NCBI GenBank assembly: GCA_023392595.1
Contig: JAEVYU010000036.1
Location: 1 to 64,000, forward strand
DNA from: Bacillota bacterium
Lineage (GTDB): Bacteria; Bacillota; UBA4882; UBA8346
Direction of reading: 5' to 3'
DNA: 64,000 bases
The notes beneath the pieces are model-generated. The model saw nothing but the letters and a program-made list of their open reading frames with translations, made no database searches and was not told the DNA's origin. Made by a program: the position numbers and the translations under genes. Shown one piece after another: positions 43,327 to 52,866 of the stretch (positions are counted from its first letter, which is position 1; every line of letters begins with the position of its first letter).

Positions 43327-44919
43327 ATGAATTTGCAAGTACCTAATGCCAATGATGCAACCAGAACTGCTAATCGCTCTAGAAGCGTGGTTCCGGTAAG
43401 CGGATTGTGCTCGCGTTGTGTGGATGGATGTAGGGGTAATTGTGAGGTTTTCAAAGCTAGTTTCAGGGGTCGCGAACTAATCTATCCCGGACCCTTTGGC
43501 GAAGTAACTGCCGGAGGAGATAAAAATTACCCGGTTGATTACTCGCATTTAAATATTCACGGTTATGCATTTGGCGCCAAAGGACTTCCGGAAAATGTAC
43601 AGGCTGATTCGGATACGGCTATATTTCCGAACGTTAGCACCGAAACCGAATACGGATGGGATATTAAGGTAAAGATGGATGTTCCGGTATTTACCGGAGC
43701 CTTGGGATCAACCGAAATCGCTCGTAAGAACTGGGAACATTTTGTATCTGGGGCTGCAATTTCGGGAGTGACTTTGGTCTGTGGCGAAAACGTTTGCGGT
43801 ATTGACCCCGGATTGGTACTTGATAGTAATAAAAAAATCAAAGAATCTCCGGAAATGGACCGTCGGATTAACACTTATCGAAAGTATCACCGTGGAAAAG
43901 GCGAAATCTTAATTCAAATGAATGTCGAAGATACCCGCTTAGGAGTGGCGGAATATGTAATAAACAAGCATGGTATTGAGACGATTGAATTGAAATGGGG
44001 ACAAGGAGCAAAATGTATCGGCGGTGAAATTAAAGTAAGTTCACTCGAACGGGCGTTGGAGTTACAAAAACGCGGTTATATTGTGACCCCAAATCCTTCG
44101 GATACGGTTGTTCAAACTGCCTTTAAAGAAGGAGCAATCAAGGAATTTGAGCGGCATAGTCGCCTTGGTTTTGTGAGTGAAGAAGGATTTCTTGCAGAAA
44201 CAGAGCGTTTACGTAAGCTCGGCTTTAAACGAATCACGGTAAAAACTGGGGCATATGGTTTACGGGAATTAGCAATGGCGATCAAATGGTCATCTAAAGC
44301 AAGGGTGGATTTGCTCACAATTGATGGAGCTTCGGGGGGCACAGGCATGAGCCCTTGGCGCATGATGGAAGAGTGGGGAATGCCGTCGATTTATTTACAT
44401 GCGGCAGCCTACGAATTTGCCGAAATTCTTTCGCAGCGGGAAGAAAGAGTCCCGGATTTGGCTTTTGAGGGTGGATTTAGTTCCGAAGACGGTATTTTTA
44501 AAGCATTAGCGCTAGGTGCTCCATATATAAAAGCCGTTTGCATGGGAAGAGCCTTAATGATCCCGGGTATGGTTGGCAAGAACATCGCGGAGTGGCTCAA
44601 GAATAATGATTTGCCAAAGACGGTCGGTGAATTTGGAGCGACCCCTGAAGAGATCTTTGTTTGTTATGAAAAGGTAAAAAGTATTGTGGGAAACGATGAA
44701 ATTAAGAAACTTCCAATGGGTGCGCTCGGTATTTACTGCTATACTGATAAATTAAGAGTCGGGTTGCAGCAATTGATGGCAGGAGCCCGCTGCTTTGGTA
44801 CTACCTCAATCAGTCGCAAAGATTTAATGTCGCTTACCAAAGAATGTGCCCAAGTAACCCAAATACCCTATTTAATGGATTCATATCGGGATGAAGCAAT
44901 GGAGATTCTTAAAAAATAA
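43327..44919 (+). CDS. FMN-binding glutamate-synthase-like protein
   Basis: A 530-residue protein related to the FMN/synthase domain of glutamate synthase large subunit (GltB domain 2 type). An N-terminal cysteine-rich stretch, CSRCVDGCRGNCEVF, precedes the barrel. FMN and substrate motifs include VDLLTIDGASGGTGMSPW, FEGGFSSEDGIFKALALGA and the late ARCFGTTSISRKDL. There is no amidotransferase domain, so ammonia would have to come from another subunit or the enzyme does something else. ATG 43327 follows GAAGGAGG. A terminator lies downstream and a frameshifted GAF-LuxR regulator upstream on the other strand. Confidence 0.88.
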   Translation: MNLQVPNANDATRTANRSRSVVPVSGLCSRCVDGCRGNCEVFKASFRGRELIYPGPFGEVTAGGDKNYPVDYSHLNIHGYAFGAKGLPENVQADSDTAIFPNVSTETEYGWDIKVKMDVPVFTGALGSTEIARKNWEHFVSGAAISGVTLVCGENVCGIDPGLVLDSNKKIKESPEMDRRINTYRKYHRGKGEILIQMNVEDTRLGVAEYVINKHGIETIELKWGQGAKCIGGEIKVSSLERALELQKRGYIVTPNPSDTVVQTAFKEGAIKEFERHSRLGFVSEEGFLAETERLRKLGFKRITVKTGAYGLRELAMAIKWSSKARVDLLTIDGASGGTGMSPWRMMEEWGMPSIYLHAAAYEFAEILSQREERVPDLAFEGGFSSEDGIFKALALGAPYIKAVCMGRALMIPGMVGKNIAEWLKNNDLPKTVGEFGATPEEIFVCYEKVKSIVGNDEIKKLPMGALGIYCYTDKLRVGLQQLMAGARCFGTTSISRKDLMSLTKECAQVTQIPYLMDSYRDEAMEILKK

Positions 44920-45021
44920 ACCGAAGCAATTATTTTTAGGTTTTATTAATTCCATAGCGCAGAGTCCTATGTCTATATTCCCCTTATGGCGGATCCATGG
45001 GTCTTAATACTGTTATTCAAA

Positions 45022-45054
45022 GCTCGTAGTTTATACTACGGGCGTTTTGTTTTA
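45022..45054 (+). terminator. Rho-independent terminator
   Basis: GCTCGTAGT (45022-45030), loop TTAT, ACTACGGGC (45035-45043) with one wobble pair, then GTTTTGTTTTA. It closes the glutamate-synthase-like gene. Confidence 0.8.
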
Positions 45055-45083
45055 TTACGATTTTAGACTATACTTCTCTTCCA

Positions 45084-46167
45084 TTGATTTTGAGGTTTGA
45101 TTCAAAAAAACCAATGAAAGAAATGATGATCTCGATAAATTTTTTAAGGAGGTTAGGATTATATATCGGATTCAACGACAAGCGATTCATTGACGGCGGC
45201 GGCTGGCAGCCTCCGGCGGATTTTGATTGTACCCGGCGCCCTTGGTATCTTCAAGCCATCGCCAACAATCAACTGACTTTTACCGAACCCTATCGGGACG
45301 GGGTGACCGGTAAGATGGCAGTTTCAATCGAATAAAATGGTGACCTCATTACATAAGATTGCCCGGCAAGTTGCAGCCGTCTCGACTCAGTTATCGGCTG
45401 CTTCAGGGCAACTATCTCAAGGAAGCGCCGAGCAGGCGTCGGCTATTGAAGAAATATCATCAACCATGCAAGAAGCGGCTTCAATGTTCAAACAAAGTCA
45501 TGTCAATACGAGCCAAGCCGCCCGCCATTCCGGGCAAGCCAAGGAATCAGCCGATAAAGGCAGTTCCGAGAGGCAAGAATGATGAACTCAATGGAGGAAA
45601 TTAAAAAGTCCAGTGATGAGATAGCCAAAATTATCAAAGTTATCGATGAAATCGCTTTTCAAACGAATATCTTGGCGTTAAACGCTGTAATAGAAGCGGC
45701 GCGGGCCGGGGAAGCGGGAATGGGATTTGCAGTGGTGGCTGAGGAAGTGAGAAATCTTGCCCAAAGAAGTGCTCAGGCGGCCAAAGATACCACCGCCATC
45801 ATTGAATCCAACATTGAACTGTCTTCCAAAGGGGTTTTGGTTGCCGGAAGGGTGCGAGAATTTCTTACAGAAATAACCAGCCAGTAAGGTTAATGACTTA
45901 ATGAATGAAATATCTGCCGCCGGCCAGGAACAAGCCCGGGGCATTGAGCAAGTGAGTAAGGCCATGACTCAAATCGAAACGGTAACCCAGCAAAATGCCG
46001 CCAGTGCCGAAGAAAGCGCATCAGCGTCCGAAGAGTTAAATGCCCAGGCCGACAGTATGAGAAAGATTGTCCAGGAATTATCGGAGCTTGTTCATGGATC
46101 CGGAAGGATACGGCAGAACAATAGTACCCCTGTTGGACATGGGGTGTCCAGTCCGAATCGAAAATGA
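45084..46167 (+). pseudogene. Decayed methyl-accepting chemotaxis protein
   Basis: Pieces of one receptor lie in order but are broken by stops and frameshifts. A Cache-type ligand domain end (IDGGGWQPPADFDCTRRPWY to about 45335) comes first. The coiled-coil start of the signalling domain (about 45337-45582) follows, then the hairpin tip NILALNAVIEAARAGEAGMGF (45579-45887) and the final helix (45901-46167). The membrane helices and HAMP between the first two pieces are missing. At least three disruptions make it a pseudogene. Confidence 0.85.
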
Positions 46168-46291
46168 GGATTCGATTAAATTTATAGTCTTCCAAAACTT
46201 ATTACCATACAAAATATCAGTCCTGGCGAAAGCCGGGGCTTTTTCATTTCTATAAGCGCTTGTTGGAAGAGTTTCAAAAGATTGGCGCTTA

Positions 46292-47122
46292 TTACCTCCT
46301 GAATTTATGCGGTGTACAGCCGGTTAATTTCTTGAAGGTGCGGATGAAATTGGTATAGTCGTTGAATCCCGCTTGGGTGCAAGCATGACTGACCGACGCG
46401 CCTTGGGCGAGGACTTCTTTGGCAATGGCAATCTTTTTGAGCAGAATGTAGTGATGAATGGTGAGACCCGTCTCTTTCTTGAATAGATGACTTAAGTAAT
46501 AATGGTCAATGGAGAAATGGCGGGCCAGGCCAGCGATAGTCATGTCCTCTTCCAGATGGCACTCCATATATTGCATGACTTTGGCGATAAAAGCGGAGGG
46601 GGCCGGCGACAAATCCGGCTTATGCAGGTGGAACCCGTCGTTGATCAACACCAGCAGTTCCGTCAGGTAGGACAGAGTCAGCACGTCGTGGCCGAAGGAG
46701 GGACGGGTAAAGACGTGAAATAACTTTTCCGCCAGTTCGATCACAGTTTCCAGCTGTTCCTCGTTTACAAAAACCATATTGTCACAGCCAATTTTGCGGT
46801 TTTGAAAACATGCCAGCAGGTTGGTCTGGGGTGTGCATAAATCGCGGATCGGTTTGTGGTCAAAATGAATCGCATACCGTTCGTAGGGTATCTTTCCATG
46901 ATAATCGGCCCGGTGGGATTCCCGGTCATTGATAATCATAATTTGGCCACGCTGGGGCTGGTAACGGATGCTTTCCACATAGAAGTCGGTATCTCCGCTG
47001 ATAAACACGAAGATTTCATAGTCCTCGTGGCAATGAAAGGGGGCGCTTTTGGGCTGGGTATCGATAAAATGCTGTACGTCCAGACGCTTTTTAATCGCTT
47101 TATAGTTGTCTTCTTGGTTCAC
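46292..47122 (-). CDS. AraC-family transcriptional regulator
   Basis: A 276-residue regulator. The N-terminal cupin-like sensor (FHCHEDYEIFVFISGDTDFYV) is followed by the double HTH of the AraC family at about residues 175-276 (MTIAGLARHFSIDHYYLSHLFKKETG and the closing GFNDYTNFIRTFKKLTGCTPHKFR). The GTG at 47122 follows AAGGAGG. It is divergent from the glucuronoxylan cluster starting at 47327 and is its likely sugar-responsive activator. Confidence 0.9.
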   Translation of the reverse strand: MNQEDNYKAIKKRLDVQHFIDTQPKSAPFHCHEDYEIFVFISGDTDFYVESIRYQPQRGQIMIINDRESHRADYHGKIPYERYAIHFDHKPIRDLCTPQTNLLACFQNRKIGCDNMVFVNEEQLETVIELAEKLFHVFTRPSFGHDVLTLSYLTELLVLINDGFHLHKPDLSPAPSAFIAKVMQYMECHLEEDMTIAGLARHFSIDHYYLSHLFKKETGLTIHHYILLKKIAIAKEVLAQGASVSHACTQAGFNDYTNFIRTFKKLTGCTPHKFRR

Positions 47123-47326
47123 GCGTCCTCCTTATGACAATTTACGCATGTTTCTTCGCAAATTGCGCCGAGAACTTGCAGCTATTTTGTAATATTATTT
47201 TAATTATAGAGTAAAAAGTAGGTAAAGACAATATGAACAATTGATGTCAATAAACGCGGCGTTTCTTGGGATAAAGTGGAACAAAAATCATGGTATTGCT
47301 ATTTCTTTCGGAAAAGGAGGGATTTT

Positions 47327-48469
47327 ATGATTGGTATTGCAATCGTTGGAACCGGCATAATCGCTGAAGCACATATCAAAGCTTATCTGGCGTTTGGAAA
47401 TCAATGCAAGATTCTGGCGCTGTGCGATATTTTTCCGGATAAGGCAAAACAACAGATTGAGAAATACCAGCTGAGGGATGCGGCTCTCTACCCCTCTTAT
47501 CAGGATCTTCTGGCGATACCTGAAATCAATTTGGTGAGTATCTGTACCCCGCCTTTCACTCATGCGCAGATTGCGATCGAGTGTTTGGAAGCGGGCAAAC
47601 ATGTATTGGTGGAAAAACCGATGGCCTCCTCTTTGACGGAATGCGATGAGATGATTGCCGCCGCGGAACGGGTAGGCAGGTATGTAAGTATCGTCGCTCA
47701 GAACCGCTTTAACCCGGACAACTGGAAACTTAAAAGTATTTTAAGCTCGGACTTTATTGGGAAACCCCTCTTTGGACAGGTGGAATCCTTTTGGTATCGT
47801 GGACCCGGCTACTATGACCTGTGGTGGCGGGGTACTTGGGAAAAGGAAGGCGGCGGCTGCACTTTAAACCATGCCATCCATCAGATTGATCTACTGAACT
47901 GGATAATGGGTCCTCCCAAACAAATGACGGCAGTGGTTGGTAATGTGACCCATACCAATTCCGAAGCGGAAGATGTATCGGCGGCCATCTTGGCTTATGA
48001 AAACGGCGTTATCGTCACCCTAACCAGCGCCCTGGTGGTTCACGGGGAAGGCCAACGGCTGATATTTCAATGCGAAAAAGCAGGGGTCGCCTCACCATGG
48101 CAAGCGAAAGCAAGCTGCCCTATGGTCAATGGTTTTCCTGATCCCAACCCGGATTTTACGCGGGAATTGCAGCAATATTTTGACGGGCTCCCCGCACCGG
48201 AGCACGCCGGGCATGAAGGACAGATCGGCGACATGCTCCGATGCATTCAGATTGGCGGAGAACCTGTGGCGGGAGGCTTGGACGGCAGACTTGCCATAGA
48301 AGTGGTGGCTGCGATCTACAAATCCGCTTTTACGAGGGTCCCAGTCACTTTGCCGTTAGCGGAGGATGATCCCTTTTATACCAAGCAAGGGTTGCTGGCA
48401 AGCGTCAGCCGCTTTCACCAAAAAAAACAAGCTGTGGGCGATCCGCCAAACAGCGGGATGACAGTTTAG
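47327..48469 (+). CDS. Gfo/Idh/MocA-family oxidoreductase
   Basis: A 380-residue NAD(P)-dependent sugar oxidoreductase. The Rossmann start is IAIVGTGIIAEAHIKAY, the family motif VEKPMASSLTECDEM carries the EKP lysine, and NHAIHQIDLLNW the catalytic-region His. ATG 47327 follows AAAGGAGGG; an upstream in-frame start at 47276 is unlikely. It is the first gene of the cluster with alpha-glucuronidase, so it may act on glucuronic acid, 4-O-methylglucuronic acid or a derived sugar. Confidence 0.88.
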   Translation: MIGIAIVGTGIIAEAHIKAYLAFGNQCKILALCDIFPDKAKQQIEKYQLRDAALYPSYQDLLAIPEINLVSICTPPFTHAQIAIECLEAGKHVLVEKPMASSLTECDEMIAAAERVGRYVSIVAQNRFNPDNWKLKSILSSDFIGKPLFGQVESFWYRGPGYYDLWWRGTWEKEGGGCTLNHAIHQIDLLNWIMGPPKQMTAVVGNVTHTNSEAEDVSAAILAYENGVIVTLTSALVVHGEGQRLIFQCEKAGVASPWQAKASCPMVNGFPDPNPDFTRELQQYFDGLPAPEHAGHEGQIGDMLRCIQIGGEPVAGGLDGRLAIEVVAAIYKSAFTRVPVTLPLAEDDPFYTKQGLLASVSRFHQKKQAVGDPPNSGMTV

Positions 48470-48492
48470 AACTTCAGGGGGATAACACAAAA

Positions 48493-50442
48493 ATGCAACC
48501 ACTTCGCGACCTTTGCTGGCTCGTCAAACAAAAAAAACCGGGGGGCTTGGTCACATTCTCCATCACCGGCGACGGACTGTTGGCAAAAACCATCCAAAAA
48601 GAATTTCCCGTGCTCTTTCAAGGGGCAAAGCAAGTAAGGGGCGACGCCTCCGTCCGTTTTGTCTTAGCGAATGATGCCAGTCTGGGTAAGGAAGGTTTCA
48701 TTATCGACAAGACCACCAGCGGTTTTGAAATAAATGGCGCCACCGAGAGGGCTCTACTCTACGGTATGTTTGCTTTGCACCGGTTGGTTATCACTGAGAC
48801 CGCCACTTTTCCCTATCATTCCATCCCGGAACAATATCTCCGGATGCTCAATCACTGGGACAACTTTGACGGTACCATCGAAAGGGGCTACGCCGGAGAA
48901 TCCATTTACTATGAAAATAACCGCTTCCGGGGCGATTTGGAGTTAGTACGCCAATACGCCAGACTTCTGGCGTCGGTGGGTATTAACGCTGTTTCCATCA
49001 ACAATGTCAATGTCAAAAAGTTGGAAGCGGCTTTTATAACGAACGCGTTACCCGATATTAAGAAAATTGCGGATGTTTTCGCCGCTTACGGTATCAAAAC
49101 TTTCGTTAGCATTAATTATGCCGCGCCAATGAGAGTGGGTGGACTGCCCACGGCTGATCCTCTCGAGCCGGCGGTTATCCGTTGGTGGGAAAGAACCGTG
49201 GCGGATATATATGCGGCAATTCCTAATTTTGCAGGTTTTCTGGTGAAGGCCGACTCTGAAGGAGAACCGGGACCCTTTACGTATGGCAGAAATCACGCCG
49301 AAGGCGCCAACATGCTGGCGCGGGCGATCAGTCCTTATGGCGGATTCATCATCTGGCGTTGTTTTGTGTACAATTGCACCCAGGATTGGCGGGACCGGAA
49401 GGTAGACCGGGCCCGGGCCGCTTATGATATCTTTAAACCGCTGGATGGATGTTTTGACGATAATGTGGTCTTGCAGATTAAAAATGGGCCAATTGATTTC
49501 CAGATCCGCGAACCCCACTCCCCGTTGTTTGGAGCGCTGGAAAAGACCAACCAGATTTTAGAGTTTCAAATAACCCAGGAATACACGGGGCAGCAACGGC
49601 ACGTGTGCTATCTGGTTCCCATGTGGAAAGAGGCGCTGGACTATGACACCAAGCATGGGACGGCGGCCTCCATCAAGAATGTTATTCGGACACACTCTCC
49701 GGCCCCGGCCATTAGCGGCATCTCCGCCGTAGTCAATGTAGGGATGGACGCCAACTGGACCGGACACAAGCTGGCCCAAGCCAACCTGTACGGATACGGG
49801 CGGCTGATCTGGGACAACAGCTTGTCTTCCGAGGCGATCGCCAAGGAGTGGGTCTTGCTTAGTTTTGATCTTTCACAGGAAGACGCCGCCAAGATGGTAA
49901 CCATCCTGACTGTCTCCCGGGCTGCTTACGAGGAGTATACTTGTCCCTTGGCGGTCGGTTTTATGTGTAAACCGGGTCATCACTATGGGGTAGACGTTGA
50001 CGGCTATGAGTATGACCGTTGGGGGACTTACCATTACGCGGATCGGGAGGGAGTTGGCCGGGAACGTTCCGTCGCTATGGGCACCGGTTACACCACCCAA
50101 TATTCCAAGGAACGTCACGCCGAGTATGAGTCGCTACAGACTTGCCCCGATGAATTTTTGCTCTTCTTCCATCATGTTCCTTATACGCATGTGTTGCAAA
50201 GCGGTAAAACCGTTATCCAGCATATTTATGATGCCCACTTCGAGGGCCTCGCCAAAGTTGAGAAGTTTATCGCTTTATGGGAAAGCCTGAGGGGAAAAGT
50301 CGATGAAGCAAGTTTTTCCAATGTCCGGGAACGCTTGGAAGAGCAATTGCGGAGCGCGCGGGAATGGCGTGATCAAATCAACACTTACTTTTACCGCAAG
50401 TCCGGAATCGGAGATGAAAAAGGCCGATTGATTTACCCATAA
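48493..50442 (+). CDS. aguA: GH67 alpha-glucuronidase
   Basis: A 649-residue glycoside hydrolase family 67 enzyme, which removes (4-O-methyl-)glucuronic acid from the non-reducing end of xylo-oligosaccharides. The middle domain is a TIM barrel: MLNHWDNFDGTIERGYAG at its start, VKADSEGEPGP (probable general-acid Glu near residue 255), IIWRCFVYN, and VQIKNGPIDF-like LQIKNGPIDFQIREP holding acidic base candidates. The C-terminal helical domain includes YHYADREGVGRERS. No signal peptide is evident, consistent with intracellular action on imported oligosaccharides. It is 23 nt after the oxidoreductase gene. Confidence 0.94.
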   Translation: MQPLRDLCWLVKQKKPGGLVTFSITGDGLLAKTIQKEFPVLFQGAKQVRGDASVRFVLANDASLGKEGFIIDKTTSGFEINGATERALLYGMFALHRLVITETATFPYHSIPEQYLRMLNHWDNFDGTIERGYAGESIYYENNRFRGDLELVRQYARLLASVGINAVSINNVNVKKLEAAFITNALPDIKKIADVFAAYGIKTFVSINYAAPMRVGGLPTADPLEPAVIRWWERTVADIYAAIPNFAGFLVKADSEGEPGPFTYGRNHAEGANMLARAISPYGGFIIWRCFVYNCTQDWRDRKVDRARAAYDIFKPLDGCFDDNVVLQIKNGPIDFQIREPHSPLFGALEKTNQILEFQITQEYTGQQRHVCYLVPMWKEALDYDTKHGTAASIKNVIRTHSPAPAISGISAVVNVGMDANWTGHKLAQANLYGYGRLIWDNSLSSEAIAKEWVLLSFDLSQEDAAKMVTILTVSRAAYEEYTCPLAVGFMCKPGHHYGVDVDGYEYDRWGTYHYADREGVGRERSVAMGTGYTTQYSKERHAEYESLQTCPDEFLLFFHHVPYTHVLQSGKTVIQHIYDAHFEGLAKVEKFIALWESLRGKVDEASFSNVRERLEEQLRSAREWRDQINTYFYRKSGIGDEKGRLIYP

Positions 50443-50520
50443 GAAAGGAGGTCGGTGATTATCTTTAGATGTTTAAAAAAATATCGAAACACGGCAAGCC
50501 GAAAAAAAGGGGGAAAAAGA

Positions 50521-51825
50521 ATGAAAAAGTTCAGCATGATAAGTGCAATGATCGTTTGTGTGCTCGCTGGAGTTCTTCTGGCCGGTTGCGGGGAGCAAAA
50601 GGTCCAAAAGATCAGCTTTTCCTGGTGGGGAAATGACGACCGTCACCAGGCGACTCAGAAAGCCATCGAGGCTTTCAATGCTGCCCATCAAGGAAAGATT
50701 GAAGTCGTCGGCCAGCCTTCCGGCTTCGGCAATCTGGATGAAGTCTTCGCAACCCGTTACGCGGGCGGCAACCCTTCGGATGTCATGACGGTCAACTATC
50801 CATGGGTATTGCAGTACAGTCCCAAGGGCGATGGTTTTTACGATTTAGGCAAAGTTAAAGACATTTTTGACTTTTCTCAGTATGACCCGAAATTTTTAGC
50901 ATCCGGCAAGACCGGCGGTTTCCAGCAAGTTATCCCTTACGGCCAGAATACGCTGTGCTTCTTTGCGAATAAGTCCGCTTACCAGCGGGTTGGCATCAGC
51001 GAGATTCCTAAAACCTTCGAGGAATACAAAGCGGCTGCCCAAAAATTTACGGCTAAAAATCCCAAAACGTACCTGATTGTCAGCCCTACGTTCCGTTTCG
51101 CCGCCATTTATTACTTGCAACAAAAGACCGGCAAAGGTGAATTTGCCGACGACTTGAGCATGAACTATACAGTGAACGACTACAAAGAGGCTCTTGCCTG
51201 GTATAAGAATTTGGTGGACGCCCATGTGTTCTGTTCCAGAAAAGATTATATCGAAAATGTGGGAACCAACCCGGTTTCCATTGCTCAAAACGCCAAATAT
51301 ATTCAAGGCGGTTATGTTGGTGTGCTGGAATGGAGTGGCGGCGTAGCCTCTAATGCGGCGACACTGGCGGAAAAAGGTGATCAGATGGTGATCGCGGATC
51401 TACCGCTCATCGATGGCGCAGTATTCAAGGGTACCATAGCCAAACCGTCTATGACTTTCGCTATCTCCAAGAATTCCAAAAGCCCGCGGGCGGCGGCGGA
51501 ATTTTTACAGTACATTTTAAATGATCCCGCAGGGGTCAAATTAATGGGCAGCACCCGTGGCATGGTGGCTTCCAAATCCGCCAAAGCGGAATTGGAAAAA
51601 GACGGCCTGATCGGGGGACCGGTTAAACAAGCCTATGATTTTACCGAAAAGACACAGGTCATCAACAACTCTCCGATTTTTGAGGATGCTATCTTCACGA
51701 ACACTTATGAGAGTAATTATGAGGCCTTTGAGTTCGGCAAGCTCACTGTTGACCACGCCGCTCAGGCTATATACAATGCCAATAAAGAAGAAGTCGCCAA
51801 GTTAAAGAAACAGTATGGCAAGTAA
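50521..51825 (+). CDS. Sugar ABC transporter substrate-binding lipoprotein
   Basis: A 434-residue extracellular solute-binding protein of family 1. ATG 50521 gives a lipoprotein signal MKKFSMISAMIVCVLAGVLL ending in lipobox LLAGC, with the lipid-bearing Cys at about residue 23. The binding-protein fold includes KISFSWWGNDDRHQATQKAI and the typical GTIAKPSMTFAISKNSKS segment. It probably captures glucuronosyl xylo-oligosaccharides. A strong hairpin between this gene and the permease genes would favour high binding-protein levels. Confidence 0.92.
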   Translation: MKKFSMISAMIVCVLAGVLLAGCGEQKVQKISFSWWGNDDRHQATQKAIEAFNAAHQGKIEVVGQPSGFGNLDEVFATRYAGGNPSDVMTVNYPWVLQYSPKGDGFYDLGKVKDIFDFSQYDPKFLASGKTGGFQQVIPYGQNTLCFFANKSAYQRVGISEIPKTFEEYKAAAQKFTAKNPKTYLIVSPTFRFAAIYYLQQKTGKGEFADDLSMNYTVNDYKEALAWYKNLVDAHVFCSRKDYIENVGTNPVSIAQNAKYIQGGYVGVLEWSGGVASNAATLAEKGDQMVIADLPLIDGAVFKGTIAKPSMTFAISKNSKSPRAAAEFLQYILNDPAGVKLMGSTRGMVASKSAKAELEKDGLIGGPVKQAYDFTEKTQVINNSPIFEDAIFTNTYESNYEAFEFGKLTVDHAAQAIYNANKEEVAKLKKQYGK

Positions 51826-51873
51826 GAACGTCTGATCGAAATGGACAGAAGTTAACCATACGGCAAGGATAGA

Positions 51874-51896
51874 GCGGGAGAAGTCATTTCTCCCGC
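51874..51896 (+). repeat. Intercistronic hairpin between binding protein and permease
   Basis: GCGGGAGAA (51874-51882) and TTCTCCCGC (51888-51896) are perfect complements with a 5-nt loop and no long T-run. Such hairpins commonly lower expression of permease genes relative to the binding protein. Confidence 0.65.
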
Positions 51897-51987
51897 ATGT
51901 CGGTATTTGGAGTTTTTCGCGGGGGCTGTCAAAATATTCATGGGATACGGCAGACTTTTAGCTTAGTTGGAATGGAGGGACAACTTT

Positions 51988-52863
51988 TTGAAAAATAGTA
52001 AAATCGGGTTATTGTATATTCTTCCATGGCTTGCCGGAGTATTTTTTTTAACGGTTTATCCATTCACCCATGCGTTACTCATTGGCTTTACCGATTACAA
52101 TCTGGTACGGGAACCGCATTTTATCGGGCTGGCCAACTATCTGAAACTTTTTAGGGACAAAGAGTTTACCGGCACCTTGGTAGCGACGCTGCAATATACG
52201 GTTGTTACCGTGCCTTTGCAATTGGCCTTCGCGCTTTTTATCGCTTTTATTTTGAATTTTAAGCTTAGGGCCATAAACTTTTACCGGACCGCTTATTATG
52301 TGCCCTCGCTTCTGGGCGGAAATGTTGCGGTTGCAGTGCTATGGCGCTTCCTCTTCCAGCAGGATGGTTTTATCAACCGCTTTATCGGCATCTTCGGTAT
52401 CGCGCCTGTATCGTGGTTGTCCTCCACCGGTGGGGCCATGACGGTCATCATCCTCCTTAAGGTGTGGCAATTTGGTTCGGCGATGCTAATTTTTCTGGCG
52501 GCGTTGAAGGATGTGCCTCAGGATCTTTATGAAGCCGCCATCTGTGATGGTTCGGGTAAAGTGCGCTCTTTCTTTTTTATAACCATTCCATTGATTACCC
52601 CGTCCATCTTTTTCAACCTGGTCATGCAACTGGTTAACGCTTTCCAGGAATTTAACGGACCTTATCTGGTGACCGGAAAGGGCCCCCTAAACGCCACCTA
52701 TTTGACAAGTATGTTTGTCTATGATAACGCCTTTAAGTTCTTCAATATGGGTTACGCCAGCGCTGCCAGCTGGGTGTTGTTCGCCATTATTGTCGGCGTT
52801 ACCGTGGCGCTTTTTACGACACAGGATAAATGGGTATTTTACTCGGACGAAGGTGGTCGGTAA
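51988..52863 (+). CDS. Sugar ABC transporter permease (MalF/UgpA type)
   Basis: A 291-residue permease with six predicted helices. It begins LLYILPWLAGVFFLTVYPF, and the EAA-type coupling loop is EAAICDGSGKVRSFFFITIPLITP. I take the TTG at 51988, with GGAGG about 10 nt upstream; a longer in-frame TTG start at 51967 exists. It pairs with the next permease. Confidence 0.92.
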   Translation: MKNSKIGLLYILPWLAGVFFLTVYPFTHALLIGFTDYNLVREPHFIGLANYLKLFRDKEFTGTLVATLQYTVVTVPLQLAFALFIAFILNFKLRAINFYRTAYYVPSLLGGNVAVAVLWRFLFQQDGFINRFIGIFGIAPVSWLSSTGGAMTVIILLKVWQFGSAMLIFLAALKDVPQDLYEAAICDGSGKVRSFFFITIPLITPSIFFNLVMQLVNAFQEFNGPYLVTGKGPLNATYLTSMFVYDNAFKFFNMGYASAASWVLFAIIVGVTVALFTTQDKWVFYSDEGGR

Positions 52864-52866
52864 ATT

